64,000 nt of DNA from Apoda limacodes (Eukaryota > Arthropoda > Insecta > Lepidoptera > Limacodidae), in assembly GCA_946406115.1 (NCBI GenBank), contig OX291554.1:14023092-14087091 (forward strand), given 5' to 3'. Under the pieces are notes generated by a model that made no database searches, was not told the origin of the DNA, and was given only the letters and a program-made list of their open reading frames with translations. The translations under genes and the position numbers were made by a program. The number at the start of each line of letters is the position of its first letter. Position 1 is the first letter of the stretch. Of this stretch, positions 21,919-33,479 are shown piece by piece.

Positions 21919-23784
21919 TTAAGACATAATGTTATTATAATAAGAAGCATAGTATGGATCTATCAATTGCTTATTAAGATCCTTGAGATCTTTCTTTTTA
22001 GCAGAACTAAGTTGAAGTGCCTCTAGATATGCCTTTTGCATGGTTATTTCCTTAATATCTGGCATCTTCTTTCTCTTCTTACGTACATTGACTTTTTTAA
22101 AATCATCTTTAGTAAATTTCAATAGTTTAATACTATTCCAGACTACATTATTTTTCTGTTCATCGGTATTAAAATTATAGCCCTAATTTTCTTGCAATTG
22201 CTAAAGATCCTAAAAAAAAACTATGTGTTAAACTGTGAACAATAAATGCAGTACCAGTCTTCCTTGCCCTTATGATTGCTGCTATTATCTGCTTCATTCT
22301 GTGTGTGGCCCTTGATAAGATATTTGTGAATTATTGGTGACATTTTTTTTATATTTGCAATAACATATAAGTATAAGCAAGTGAGATATTTATTTTTGTT
22401 CTGGCCACAAAAGTTATCAGAAATAAATGTTATATTTACTTCTCTGTCACCAGCTTTTTCAGACACCATCTGTAAATAATGGAAAACACAGCTCCCTATC
22501 TCCGTAGCGCCTCTTTTAGCTTGCGTCTCATCCCAAAAATAACAATGGACATTTCCATAGCTTTTAGAGATATCCATTGTTGACACATTGTCCTCGTGGA
22601 TTTTTTTTAATTGAGTCATAGTGTAATTGTAACTGTTCAATTTTGTTGTATAATAGAATGCCGAACTTTTACCATTCGGACTTTGCATGATGGCCTGAAC
22701 GCGGGGTATGGAGTTGATAAAGTTGATGATGTCATTTATAAGCTCATCACTTGCAGTTTTATGATTACTGTGTTTGCCGCGTTGGTCATTCTTTATGAAG
22801 CCCCCAGTATTTTTGCTCCCCAACTGTACGGTTCGAATCATCTTATGTGAAATATCAAGAGTATTAATAAAATACGTTTAGCATACCCTTACTCTTTCAT
22901 CGTCTACTGAAAAATAGAATGCATGATTTGGATTACGCGGGTTCTCGGTATTGGTATACTTGTACTTACTATTATATATACTTATACTTTGTAAAAATGT
23001 AAACAAAATCATAACCCTAAATTAAAAATTTTAATTTAATATTAATAATTTAAATAATTATAAGTAAAATTACATTTTCAGTTTCCAAAGATAGGTCATT
23101 CTCACTGTCGCAATCCAATCTATGTGCCTCGGTAGTTTCAGTTAGTTCATTATTCTTCGTGCCCGCGATTCCATTTTTCTGCAAAATTACACAATTTAAC
23201 AATAAATTATATTTAAAATATTATTGTCTAAAATAGTGTATCTACCTACGTTGTAAAACACTTGAAAAATCAATATACTGTACCGTTACAACATTAAAAC
23301 TCACAATACTTAAACAACAAATACCACCTATGTAGTAAACATTGATTTAAATTTCTGTACTTTACTAAAAATTAAGTATTTTTCTCTTCATTTAAAAGGC
23401 CCTGTTAAAAAAAACATTTTCATGTAACTAAGGGCCTATCACAAAGTGCGTCATTGCACATAAAATAATTTACGTAGTATAATGAACCAGTAATATCTTA
23501 CTTTAATATCTTTATTTTTGGCAATATAGTGATCTATTATGAATTAAACCCTAAATTTACCACATTTTGTGTAACGGCGCAACTACAAATTATTCTAAAT
23601 AATATAAAATGTTCAGAACAAAACTCACCTGTTTTTTTTTGTCATAGAAGGGCACAAACACGAATTGCACAATATTTGAACAGTCCGGCTTTGACAAGAA
23701 TGGACACGTTACTGATTGCGTCATTGTAGCAGTAAAAACAGGAGACGAGCGGGGAGAGTGTGAGAGAGACACAAATATTGTCAC
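21919..23784 (-). pseudogene. RNase-H-fold transposase-like gene with introns, internally deleted
   Basis: The main block is a 206-residue open stretch (22841-22221). It has an N-terminal IKNDQRGKHSNH segment, then residues resembling an RNase-H-fold core: YFWDE (D104), FISDNFCGQNKN (D142) and IKGHTQNEADN (E183). I know this motif set from uncharacterised transposase-like proteins of arthropods. Compared with that family, the cysteine/histidine region after SIPRV is missing, and a second block after NEAD is missing with a frameshift. A 67-residue C-terminal piece (22122-21919, FTKDDFKKVNVRKKRKK) follows. Upstream lie an in-frame stop at about 22880 and two likely 5' exons. One ends ...KKKQ at a GTGAGT donor (about 23632). 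The other starts at a TTTTGCAG acceptor (about 23180), joining in phase. It is a dead copy, and the transposon superfamily is not assigned. Confidence 0.7.
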
Positions 23785-24018
23785 CCAGTCATTATTGTCC
23801 TTTTTCTCTCTCTGTCAGCGCTACTTAATTATAATTTTAGATTGACACCGGCTATGAAATGTGGACGAGAAATAGCTACTATTATTAGTTATACATGATG
23901 AATGTTTATACATGATATAGATATAAATAATATAAATGAGTCTATTGACCTCTCTAGAGTTAGTGTTATGTCTTATAGTGCACCCAGTCAGTTCCTTTTT
24001 TAGATCATAATTTAAACT

Positions 24019-25140
24019 GAATTCTTTGACAACAGACAATGCCTGTTTTTTTAATATTGTTCATCAAAATATACAAGGCATGTCTGGCAAGGAATTGGAA
24101 ATAGAATTATTTTTGAAAAGTCATAATATACATATGCTGTGTGTAACTGAGCATTGGCTAAGTGAACATGAATTAATGTTTAGTTACCCCAATCATTACT
24201 TATCAGTGCCTTTAAAAAAGAAAGAAAAGAAAAGAAAAAATGCAACTTATAGGGGGTTCATTAATAATTGTTAATAATAATATACAGTGTAAAGACCGAA
24301 AGGATTTAGTTGGACTCTCACTTGATCGCATAAAAGAATTGTATTGTACAGAACTTAGTAATTAAATTATACTTTGAGTGTTTCAAAGTGTGAACAAACT
24401 TTAAAAATATTTATCATTCTAAAAAGTCAGTTAGTGTTTGTAATGACTTTAATATTGATCTTTTAGAGAGTTCCCCAACAAGAGATAGATTTATAAGCTT
24501 ATTTAAGTCAAACTTAAATTATTTGTTTCTTGAACCAACTAGAATTACATCGACTTCAGCTACATATTTAGATGCTATTTTCTGTAACGTTAAAGCAAAT
24601 AATAAATCTTTTATTAACAATTTGCCATTCAATCACTGTGGTGAAATAATAAAATTGTTACACAAAAATAAAAAAAAACAACTTGTAACTTTTAGACCTG
24701 TGGATATTGCTGGATTAAACAATTTTAAAGCAAGTATTGAAAAGAAAATTTCATGTTGACATTTCATGCATGATAATGCTAATAATCTTCATATATATTT
24801 TTTTTTTGATTGCTTAAGTAGTGAGTTTGAGCAAGTGTTTAAAGTAAAAACTTCTAGGCAATTGATTAAATGAAACTCAAGGTCTGGGCTACTGTAGAAA
24901 TACACTTAAGTCGAACTAGGTTGTACGAGTTGTATAAAATGAAACAATATAACCACAGTCCCACGTTTACCGACTATGTCAATATGTATTCAAAAATATT
25001 AAAATATGTCGCTAACTCTTTTAAATATGAAATGCCTACGATTAAAACTAATGCATTAAATACTTCACTATTGGAATCAGAGTTGCTGTCAAAATTCAAT
25101 TTAAAAAAGGCAAATTTCAATTTAATCATGCATACATGAT
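24019..25140 (+). pseudogene. Decayed non-LTR retrotransposon ORF2 (endonuclease and linker)
   Basis: 24026-24270 gives FFNIVHQNIQGMSGKELEIE and VTEHWL, the first two active-site blocks of an apurinic-type (EEP) endonuclease. 24430-24760 gives NDFNIDLLES (where GDFN is usual) and YLDAIFCNV near the end of the domain. 24870-25139 gives WATVEIHLSRTRLYELYKMK and related sequence from the linker before the RT. The three blocks are separated by stops, frameshifts and deletions, and the RT itself is gone. The first ATG is not meaningful. Confidence 0.8.
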
Positions 25141-26120
25141 AGACATTTAAATCGCTAACTCAGAAAAAATTGGTAACCTATGGGGCATATCTTGTTAGCA
25201 ACGGACCACACAAAATACATAAATAAGTTTAACGTATAAGGATAAAAATGTAAACAATTTAAAATAAGGATTTTTTGGTAAATAAAGTCGTATTCAGACA
25301 CAAAAGGGTAACGCTAAAACGATATGTAAAATAATTTGTTAGTAGTTTGTAAGGTTTGTTAGTTATATGATAAATAAATAGACATAAAATAGTAAGTTGT
25401 AAGTGACGAAAAATAAAGTCACAACAGCCCAGGTTAAAAGTATGACATTTCAATGTAAAATAAAGTATATAAAGATAAGGCTCACTCATTTATGCACAAT
25501 TTTATAGTAAAAACGTTAAGTAAATAGTAAAATATATAAGGAATTACGTAGAAATAACCTAATGTTAGCGCATAGTGTTCTGGAATCGTATATAATATTG
25601 TGACTAAGCAACTATAGGTAATTTCGGTTAAGATTTTATATGAAGGATTGTCCATAAAATAGTAGCTTAGGTAAATAATTTGTAAAATAAAATGTAATGT
25701 TTTTATGTAAGTCGAGTTATGTACTCAAGCAGAGTTGAGTTAAAAATAAGTAGAGTAAATTGTAATTGCAAGAAAATTCTTAATAATTGTATAACGTAGA
25801 GAAATATCGATAATGTTTAGTTAAAATCTAGTTAAAATCAAACAGTGTAAATTTGTATAAAAAGTAAGAGCGTAATTTTTTTAAAAATAAGCAATACGTT
25901 AAAGATTACGCTCTTAACCCTTTGCTTAGTTCTACAAAATCCCGCGCACTTTGCCGTGGAGCTACTAGGCCGGGCGTGAATTTTGAAAATATTAGCAATA
26001 CGCTTGCGAGACGCCCTTTGCATTTTTGGCTCTTAAAGCCACAGTTTTTAAGTTATTCACATAAATCCTATTGCACAATGTTCAAAATATTAATATTTAT
26101 ATGTAGGAAGTAATTGTAAT
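25141..26120. other. AT-rich non-coding DNA with one hairpin
   Basis: The stretch is rich in 'gtaa' and poor in long T runs. It may be the 3' part of the preceding LINE, which I cannot show. A perfect 12-bp stem (taagagcgtaat, 25865-25876; complement 25905-25916) encloses 28 bases. The second Jockey-type element group starts at 26121. Confidence 0.5.
25865..25916. repeat. Short inverted repeat (12-bp stem)
   Basis: taagagcgtaat and attacgctctta flank an A/T-rich loop. It could be a cruciform or a very small MITE remnant. The downstream ccgcgcactttgccgtgg is unrelated. Confidence 0.55.
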
Positions 26121-26898
26121 GTAGTCGTCGTCGCGGTTTTTTGTTTCATTCCCGATTCGACTTTCGTGTTGTGCGGTCGTGTTCTAGAGCGTCAAGTGCT
26201 CTCATAGTGCTCCGTGCAGTGGTGACTCAGCTGGTGCGCATTCCTGTGTGGTGTTTTGCCTCAGCGCTGACGACCTCGAATTGTTGTTTGGATTATTGCC
26301 CGCAATTCTTGGAAAATCGGCCTGAGTGTTGAGCGCTGCTCGGTTGTGTGTATTGGCTGGGAAATTACTTCGCGGCCCGCTCTGAGTGTGCTTTCGCGCT
26401 TTTCAACGCGTACATAACGCGAAGTTTATCGAAGCGATACTGTGTGTTTTTGTGTGTGAGTGTGTGTTCTCGCAGTCGCGGAACTACTAGGCATAGTGGT
26501 GACCCTTGCTTGCCTCTTTGACTGATGCTGGTTCGCCCGGCCTGAGTCCGGCTTTGGGTTAAATCGCAAGTGTAGTATTTCCGCTTCAGCGGTTCGCCGC
26601 TCCGCGCATTCTCGCGTTTTAAGTGTCGATTGCGTCTAGTTTGTAGAAATCCAGTTCCGAGTGTTCAAGGGCTGGTGGGTGAGATCGTATAGCTCTTTCT
26701 TCTTCATAAACGTCTCGTTGCTCGGGGAGAAACCTAACGGTGACAACGTAACCCCGGCCGTAGGAGTAGGAGTTAGGTACACACCAAGCAATCCGTAGCA
26801 CTGTGGGGCGCTTGGCCACACTTAGGTATTCTTGCTCATCGCCAGCAATGGTGGGGAGTCACTAGGTACTCACAAGCTACACCTCGGCCACTCCCGCG
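26121..26898 (+). promoter_or_regulatory. 5' UTR / internal promoter region of Jockey-group element 1
   Basis: A GC-rich 778-bp leader precedes the ORF1 ATG. It starts with GTAGTCGTCG, the same ten bases as element 2 at 31302. Jockey-type elements carry an internal Pol II promoter at the 5' end of the transcript, so a shared start block is expected. Promoter activity itself is inferred. Confidence 0.5.
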
Positions 26899-28717
26899 AT
26901 GGCCGAAGTACTCAAAGGCATGTCCCGGGACCAGATAGGGGAGATCATTAAGGCTTGTCTTCGTGATCACTCAGATCTGGTCCAAGCCTGCTCTTCCCAG
27001 GCTGTGGCTGCCCTCCAAGCGTACGACAAGTCGGTGCCCTCTCTGTGTTCGCCGCCGCGTTCCCCGTCTCGCTCTCGTTCGCGCTTTCGCTCTCCCCGCA
27101 CGCGCTCTCTCTGCCGCGACCCCCGCTCTCGCGACCCGCGTGTCGCTCGCTGCGCTCCTCGGGCCCCTGTGCCAAATCGCCCCCCCACCCCGGTAGCTGA
27201 TGTGACACTTTCTCGGTCACTCGCTACCCCGCCCCCGCCACCTTCGAAACCGCACCCCTGTCTCCGGTAGCCGTAATGTCCGCTGAGTCAGCGTTGTCCT
27301 CAAACGCGGACGACGAAGGCTTCAAAGTGGTTGGCCTGGGGACAAAAAAGGGGAAAAAGCGGAAGAAGACCGCCAAGTCAAAAAAGGCTTCGGCGGCATC
27401 CGCTCAGGAGTCTACTCCTCCTCCCTCCGATTCTGAGGCTAAACGTCTCAAAGCGCCTAGCGCTTTCCCTTCCCCGTCCACCTCGGCGGCCAGCCCTGAG
27501 CCAGCCGCCATGGACACAACCCCCGCCGCCACCTCTTCACAGGCCGACTGTCCCACTTCAGGACGGACGGAAAAAACTTCGGCCCCTGTTGTCATCAAAG
27601 ACAAAGGGGCCTGGCCAAACATAGCTAACGCTATGAAGACCAAGCGTATAAACTATACGCACGCCCGCAATGATGCCGAGCGCGGCATCAAAGTGCAGGT
27701 CCCGACACCGACAGATTTCCGAAATCTGACGGCCTTTCTTACGGCTCAGTAATACGAGTACCATACGTACTCGCTGGCCGAAGAACGCGTGTTCAGGGCA
27801 GTTATACGGGGAGTCCCTAAGGAATTCTCCGCAAAAACTGTCCAGGACGACTTAATCGTCCAAGGCCTCCCTGGAACTGTACTTCCCGTACATCGCATGT
27901 ACAACGGCCGCAACCGATCTGTGTGCTACGACATGGTGCTCGCAGTGCTAGACCTCACCAAAGAGGGCAAATCCATCTTTAATATTAAAGATGTGTGCAG
28001 CCTCAAGGGCGTCCGGGTCGAGAATCCGCACAAGCGGTCGAACCCAGCAAAATGCCACCGATGCCAGTTGTATGGCCACGCACAGCGCAACTGCAGACGC
28101 AGACCGCGCTGCGTGAAATGTCTGCGCGATCACGCCACTCCGGACTGTGATTGCGATCGCGTTAACGCATCCGACCCGGTCGCTTGCGTTGATCGAAGGC
28201 CACCCAGTGAATTACCGCGGGTGCCCCAAAGCTCCCAAACAGAACTTGCGTAAACCCAAACTGGGTAAATCGCGCCCCCCTGCCCCCCGCCAACAGGCTC
28301 CGCTCGTGCCTGGAGCCGTCTTCCAGCGCTAATTGACGCAACCAAATCCAAAGAGACAGACAAACTTTTGTCTGCTCTCCCTGGGCCCGTCTCAGTCACG
28401 GGTATTCCCTACCCCGCCCCTCTCATGTCCCGGGACATCCCGCGTCCAGCGCCTATGCGAAGTGCTCCCGCACCTCTCGCAAACGCGCCTTGCCCCCCCC
28501 GCGCCCCTCTCTCGCGCTGCCCCGCAACGCCGCTCAGATGGCCAAGCAGCAGCATTTCGGCATTCTCGCCGAGATTTCTTGGGCCTATGACCCAGCCTAT
28601 TTCGAGGTCGTGTACGCCGAATACGTACAGATCACCGATCTCAATCAAATACTCAGCTTCATGGCTAAGCATCGCGACTTCTTCGCCGCCCTCCGCAGGG
28701 TGGCCCCAAAACCTTAA
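26899..28717 (+). pseudogene. Jockey-type ORF1 (Gag-like nucleic-acid-binding protein), element 1
   Basis: ORF1 proteins coat the LINE RNA in the RNP. The ATG at 26899 starts a frame with an Arg/Ser-rich stretch that closes at 27270. A second frame (27276 onward) is Lys/Ala/Pro/Ser-rich and is interrupted by one in-frame TAA (27750-27752). It then continues into a PRE_C2HC-like region (VIRGVPKEF at about 27795) and two zinc knuckles: CHRCQLYGHAQRNC (28053-28094) and CVKCLRDHATPDC (28110-28148). Another frameshift separates a third knuckle remnant (EGHPVNYRGC) and the proline-rich part. The C-terminal tail (LAEISWAYDPAYFE; ILSFMAKHRDF) ends at 28717, 8 bp before ORF2. There are at least three frameshifts or stops, so the protein is not made as one piece. 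Confidence 0.85.
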
Positions 28718-28725
28718 AAACCAAA

Positions 28726-31250
28726 ATGGATTGCACAACCGCGCGCGAAAAACCCCGGTCTGTCTCCTTAAGCTTTTTTAACGCCAACGGTTTTCGTAAT
28801 CAAAGAGAGGAATTATCGCAATTCCTCTCGTCCCAAAAACCGGACGTCTTCCTCATCCAGGAAACGTTCCTAAAGCCCGCTGTCCGCACCCCTTCGATCG
28901 CGAACTATCGCACTGTCCGTAATGATAGAACAGCCTCCAATCTCGGAGGCACTCTCATCTATTACAGGCGCTCCCTGTATTGCTCCCCTATCGATCCTCC
29001 ACCACTTACGAGCTTAGAAGCATCCGTCTGCCGCTTAGCGATGACCGGCCATCAGCCGATCATCATTGCATCGGTTTATCTCTCTCCCTTAAAAGACTTG
29101 CACGAGAGCGACCTTCAGTCGCTCTTCAATTTAGGCGACGCCGTCATTCTTGCCGGCGACCTAAATTGCAAGCATCGCCGCTGGAACTCTTCAGTAACTT
29201 CACGGAGAAGCAGACTCCTCGACGATTTACTTGACAGACTAAACTTTGACATCATCGCTCCCATGACGCCCACTTACTTTCCCCACAATACTCGGAATAA
29301 CCCTGACGTACTCAACATAGCACTTCTAAATAATGTAAGGCTAATCTTTCGCTCTATAGAGGTGCTTGACGAACTTGACTCGGACCACCGCCCTGTCGTC
29401 CTCCGATTAGGTTCCCCTTCGGACTCTCCTCCCGACACTAGAACCGTGACGGACTGGGATAAATTTGGGCAATTGCTCGAAAAACCCAGCTCACCACATC
29501 TAGACCGCGTTCCCAACGTAATTTTATCTAATGGAGAACATTTCTCCTTCTCACCAAGCTTATTGGCACTTAGCCAGAGCTCTAAAATCCGAAACCGCCA
29601 ACTCTCTCCCTTCGTTAACTCGTCCCAACAACGTTCCCGCGTTCAATGACGACGAAAGAGTGGGTTGCCTAGCGTCTAGCCTCCAAGCCCAATGTGCTTT
29701 AAGCTGCTATCGAACATTGCATCTTTCCTTCTCAATGGAAGGATGCAATTGTTATAGGCACCCATAAGCCAGGCAAAGCCCTTACCGAGCCGTCCTCCTA
29801 TCGCCCTATAAGTTTACTAAAGGCCCTTGGTAAACTCTATGAACGCCTCCTCCTCGCTCGCCTACGGAACGCTATAGTCTCCAGAGGCATTTTAATAGAC
29901 GAGCAGTTCGGCTTCCGTGCCAAACACTCATGCATCCATCAAGTCCTCCGCATAACGGAACATATTCTCACTGGCTTCCAACCAGCGTTAGGTAAGACCC
30001 GCCACACGGGCGCTGTCTTCTTCGATGTGGCGAAAGCTTTCGACAAAGTCTGGCACAACGGTTTAATTTTTAAACTGTACAACTTTCAGTTGCCAGATCG
30101 TCTCGTGCTCATCATACGAGACTATTTGTCGAATTGTAGCTTCCGCTACATATTTGAAGGCACTTTCTCTCCCCGTCCCGCAAGGGTCCGTGCTCGCCCC
30201 CATCTTGTACCTTCTGTACACTAACGACATCCCTAAAACGATAGGTACCCATCTAGCCCTCTTTGCGGAAGATACCGCTCTCTATACCACCGATAGGCAA
30301 GTGATTCGAATCACTAAGAGACTCCCACCCGCTATCACCGCCCTAGGCGAATGGTTTCGGAAATGGAGAATCGAGGTGAATCCCGACAAAAGCTCTGCCG
30401 TCCTCTTTACCGTAGGCTGCCCTCCGCGGCCACCTCCCCTTTCTCTCTTCGGTTGTGCCATTCCATGGCAAAATAAGACTAAATATCTTGGTGTGACCAT
30501 GGATAGTCGTTTGAACTTCCACGCTCACACCAAAATAGTCAGAGACCTTCATCTGTCAGAGAGTCTTTATCCCATGATAGGCAAGTACAGTAAGATGTTG
30601 CTTAGAAATAAGCTACATCTTTACCCACTAGCATTCGCCCCATACTAGCTTATGCTAGCTTAGTCTTTGCGTTATCCAAGCGCAATCTCCACAAACTCCA
30701 GACCCTCCAAAACCGCTTTCTCAGAGCGGCCTCTACCTTCACAGAGACTTCGAACCCCACGATTCCCCAATATTTCAAAGACTTGGCAGTCCGCTTTTTC
30801 GAGCGTACGCAAAATCACCCGAATCGATTAATTGTTCAATCCACGACGTATCATCCCCCCGATCGACCCGGGCACGGTCATAAAACTATAGTTAGGCGGC
30901 CTCGGCACGTACTAACGGCCCCAGATGACGATCTCGCTGTCCGGATAGCGAGATTAGTCTCTACGACCTCCCCGAATAGGGCCTCCCTCCAAACACGACG
31001 CCGACGTCCCCGGGTTCGTCGGCGCCCACAAGGATACACGAGGTATCAAAGAGTGCCGGGGCGCTTCTCGCCCCCACTGAATCGCAACCGTACCCGCGTA
31101 ACGGGGAACTCCCCTCCTGGCGGTGACTCACCTTCGGGTTCGAGACTCACGCCGGTCGAAGGGACGCCCCCGAGAGCGACAACCCAAGCCGAGGCTTCCA
31201 CCGCGGGGAGCCCTGGAGCGTTGGGCGCTATATGGGCTGAGCCCGGTGAA
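28726..31250 (+). pseudogene. Jockey-type ORF2 (endonuclease plus reverse transcriptase), element 1
   Basis: ORF2 nicks target DNA and reverse-transcribes the element RNA. The ATG at 28726 opens 307 residues of EEP endonuclease: NANGF (20-23), QETFLK (E46), GDLNCKH (D145, N147) and SDHRPV (219-224). The motif usually written PDVLDIA reads PDVLNIA. A frameshift near 29600 and a deletion of roughly 100 codons near 29700 precede the RT: YRPISLL (about 29800), FFDVAKAFDKVWH (motif A, about 30020) and, after a frameshift near 30170, PQGSVLAP. The active-site box reads LFAED instead of the usual FADD (30259-30273). Another frameshift near 30640 leads to the C-terminus (TIPQYFKDLAVRFFER, RRPRHVL). 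It is dead several times over. Confidence 0.87.
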
Positions 31251-31290
31251 GCAGTAATGGCTGCAACAGCCAACTGCATAGTCAGCTCAG

Positions 31291-31301
31291 AAAAAAAAAA
31301 A
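31291..31301 (+). other. Poly(A) tail of element 1 / junction with element 2
   Basis: Eleven A residues end element 1. The next base begins GTAGTCGTCG, the 5' end of element 2. No spacer is present. Confidence 0.8.
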
Positions 31302-31668
31302 GTAGTCGTCGCAGTTCGCAGCAAGATAGAAAAGAAAAGGACTGCTATGGTGCTGACCGAGTACGTAACCTGTAACCTCCGAAACCATTGGTAACCACTA
31401 CGATTCGGTCATTGCTCCCTGACTTAACCATTGTGTCGTTGTAACCATGCGTGTGTAACTGGTGTTCGGACCCGCCTAGGTATAGGAAATTTTGCGGCTT
31501 TTGCAACGAAAGTCCGCGGACTTTCGCCCGCGCGCGTCAACTGCGAGGAGGGGAACGCCAAATCAAGAGGGCTAGGGCTGATAGTACGTGGCGGCTCACG
31601 TCGAAGAGCTACTCAGCCCTAAGGTCGCACTGACATCGTCCCACACTGCCTAACTCGTCGACTTGAAC

Positions 31669-33418
31669 ATGAGTGAAGACACCCCGCGCCACCCCGGTGG
31701 CCCTAAAAAACCCCCCGAACCCCGGGGCGTGTTTTTCCCGCCGATGCACCTGCCGCTCCATGACCAAAGCCATACCGAACGGGAAACGCTGGACATCGAT
31801 ACTATTATCGCCGTCCGTGTTTTCCATAGTGGGTTGTTCTCGGCCCAGATGCAGGATTGTTTCAGAAGTAATATTCTGGCCCGCGAAGAGTGCCTTTCAA
31901 GACGCGAAGAGTCATCTCGGCACTTCGCCCCGATCGATCCCGAGCTAGATCGCTTTGCGACGCCTATAAGGATCCGTCGCCCCAGCAGCGATGACGAGGA
32001 TGACTTTGCGCCCATCAAGCACCAATGCACCGACGCTCTCCGCGCCTCACTGCCGGACATATGTCCCAAGACAAAGAGAAACGACAGGGACCTATCCCGC
32101 TCTTCGGAGATGCTCAACAGGACGGTCCATTTGGAGTCACCTGCATCGCCCGACTCGAAGAAGCCGGCGTCACTACCACAACGGAAGGCAAAACCAGCTG
32201 CCACTGCGACGCCAACCAGTTCACGACTAACTACAGCCGCGAAATTGAAGGGGCGTCCATCTACCACCGCGACACGCACTACCGCCACCACGCTCAATTT
32301 CGATCCACGACCGGCCGCGACGCGCAGCGCCGCAACAAGATCTACCGCGTCGCCATCCGCCGGGGCGCCTTTCGCCGCGACGCGTTCCACTGCGACGCTC
32401 TTCACCGTGTCGCCTACCGCCGCGACGCGATCCACCGCGACGCTTTCCGCCGTGACGCGATCCGCCGCGACGCATTCTACGACGACTGCCTCGTACGCTG
32501 CGGCCGCTGCTACCGCCACCACGCCTGTTCCTTCCGGGCCTGCTGCTGCCACTGCCTCGACGACACAGACGAAGAAGGATCGATACCCGCCGCTAGTTGT
32601 CGAATTCTTCCCGAACTGGTCGACATATGTCCGGGAAATCAAGAATTTCCTCAGAAGAGCCCCGAATGCGCGCCCGTTTGGAAAAGGGGTACGCTTCATG
32701 CCTACCGACGACCAGGAATACCGGACCGTCCAACGTTACTTCACGGAACTTGAGAAACGTGAAAGGATATCCTGGTTTTCGTATCAGCTGGAGACCGAGC
32801 GCTCGCTAAAGGTCGCTATCCGAGGACTTCCAGCGGAGACCAACCGCTGGCGCGGTAAAAAAGGCCTAGCACAGTGCCACAGATGCCAGGGCTTCCGCCA
32901 CTCCTCCTTCGGCTGTCACCGTACGCAGGCGTGCGTCAGATGTGGCAGGAGCATGCCGCCAGCAACTGCGAGCGGCCCCTCAACGCCTGCGTGAACTGCG
33001 GAGGCGCCCACGCTGCAAATAACTACTCGTGTCAGTCTTCAAAAAGAAGGCGCGCAACAAGAATGCTGGCACGGTAGCTCGCACCGGCCCTCCAACCATT
33101 CCGGCCCACAGAAACACGGTGGAAGCTCAAGCGGGTAGTACCTCGCTAATGGCACCCGCAAATCTGCCCTCCAACACCGGTGGAAAAAAGAAGAGGCCAA
33201 GAAGGCGTAACAAAAAAGGCACTACGGCCGCTCCGACCGCTCCTGCCGCACCTGTAACTGCCGCAGTACCCCCTGCCCCGACGCGAACCATCAGTACAGC
33301 GCCTACTTTTCAGGCCCCACCCCCACAATTCCGGACACAAAAGGGTCGAGACAAGGACACCACAACGGTGAAGACAGCGAAAGACACGGCTTTCGACATT
33401 CTTATTGAGATCCTATAA
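31669..33418 (+). pseudogene. Jockey-type ORF1 (Gag-like) with Ala/Thr/Ser repeat tract, element 2
   Basis: The ATG at 31669 is the first in this frame and gives 441 codons to 32994. The N-terminus is Pro-rich. The middle (about 32230-32540) is a low-complexity Ala-Thr-Arg-Ser tract encoded by a GC-rich minisatellite. Then come PPLVVEFFPNW and a much-shortened PRE_C2HC region (VAIRGLPAETN), followed by a zinc knuckle CHRCQGFRHSSFGC (32874-32915). A one-base loss in the second knuckle (after tgtgg, about 32944) shifts the frame. The second and third knuckles continue in another frame (EHAASNC; CVNCGGAHAANNYSC), and a Lys/Arg/Pro/Ala-rich tail follows in yet another (33029-33418). The protein would bind element RNA if intact. 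Confidence 0.82.
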
Positions 33419-33479
33419 GCCGCGCGGGATAATACGGATCTCACTCCTGCGATCCTCAGAGGAATGTCGGAGCTCAATA

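Larger units (their letters stand above)
26121..31301 (+). mobile_element. Jockey-group LINE, element 1 (near full length, degenerate)
   Basis: The order is GC-rich 5' UTR from GTAGTCGTCG (26121), ORF1 with zinc knuckles (26899-28717), ORF2 with endonuclease and RT (28726 to about 31250), and an 11-A tail at 31291-31301. The PRE_C2HC-like region plus CCHC knuckles in ORF1 and the EN-RT order in ORF2 are those of the Jockey clade. All frames contain lesions. Its poly(A) abuts the 5' end of a second element, so the downstream target duplication is displaced or lost. Confidence 0.85.

Noticed and set aside
26948..27220. Minus-strand Arg/Glu/Ser-rich open frames over ORF1 of element 1
   Set aside because: They are antisense shadows of an Arg/Ser-rich coding stretch with strong codon bias.
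31650..32753. Two further long open frames (349 codons minus strand, 242 codons plus strand) overlapping the element 2 ORF1
   Set aside because: They exist because the GC-rich, repetitive tract avoids stop codons in several frames. They have no family motifs and lie wholly inside the recognised ORF1 region.
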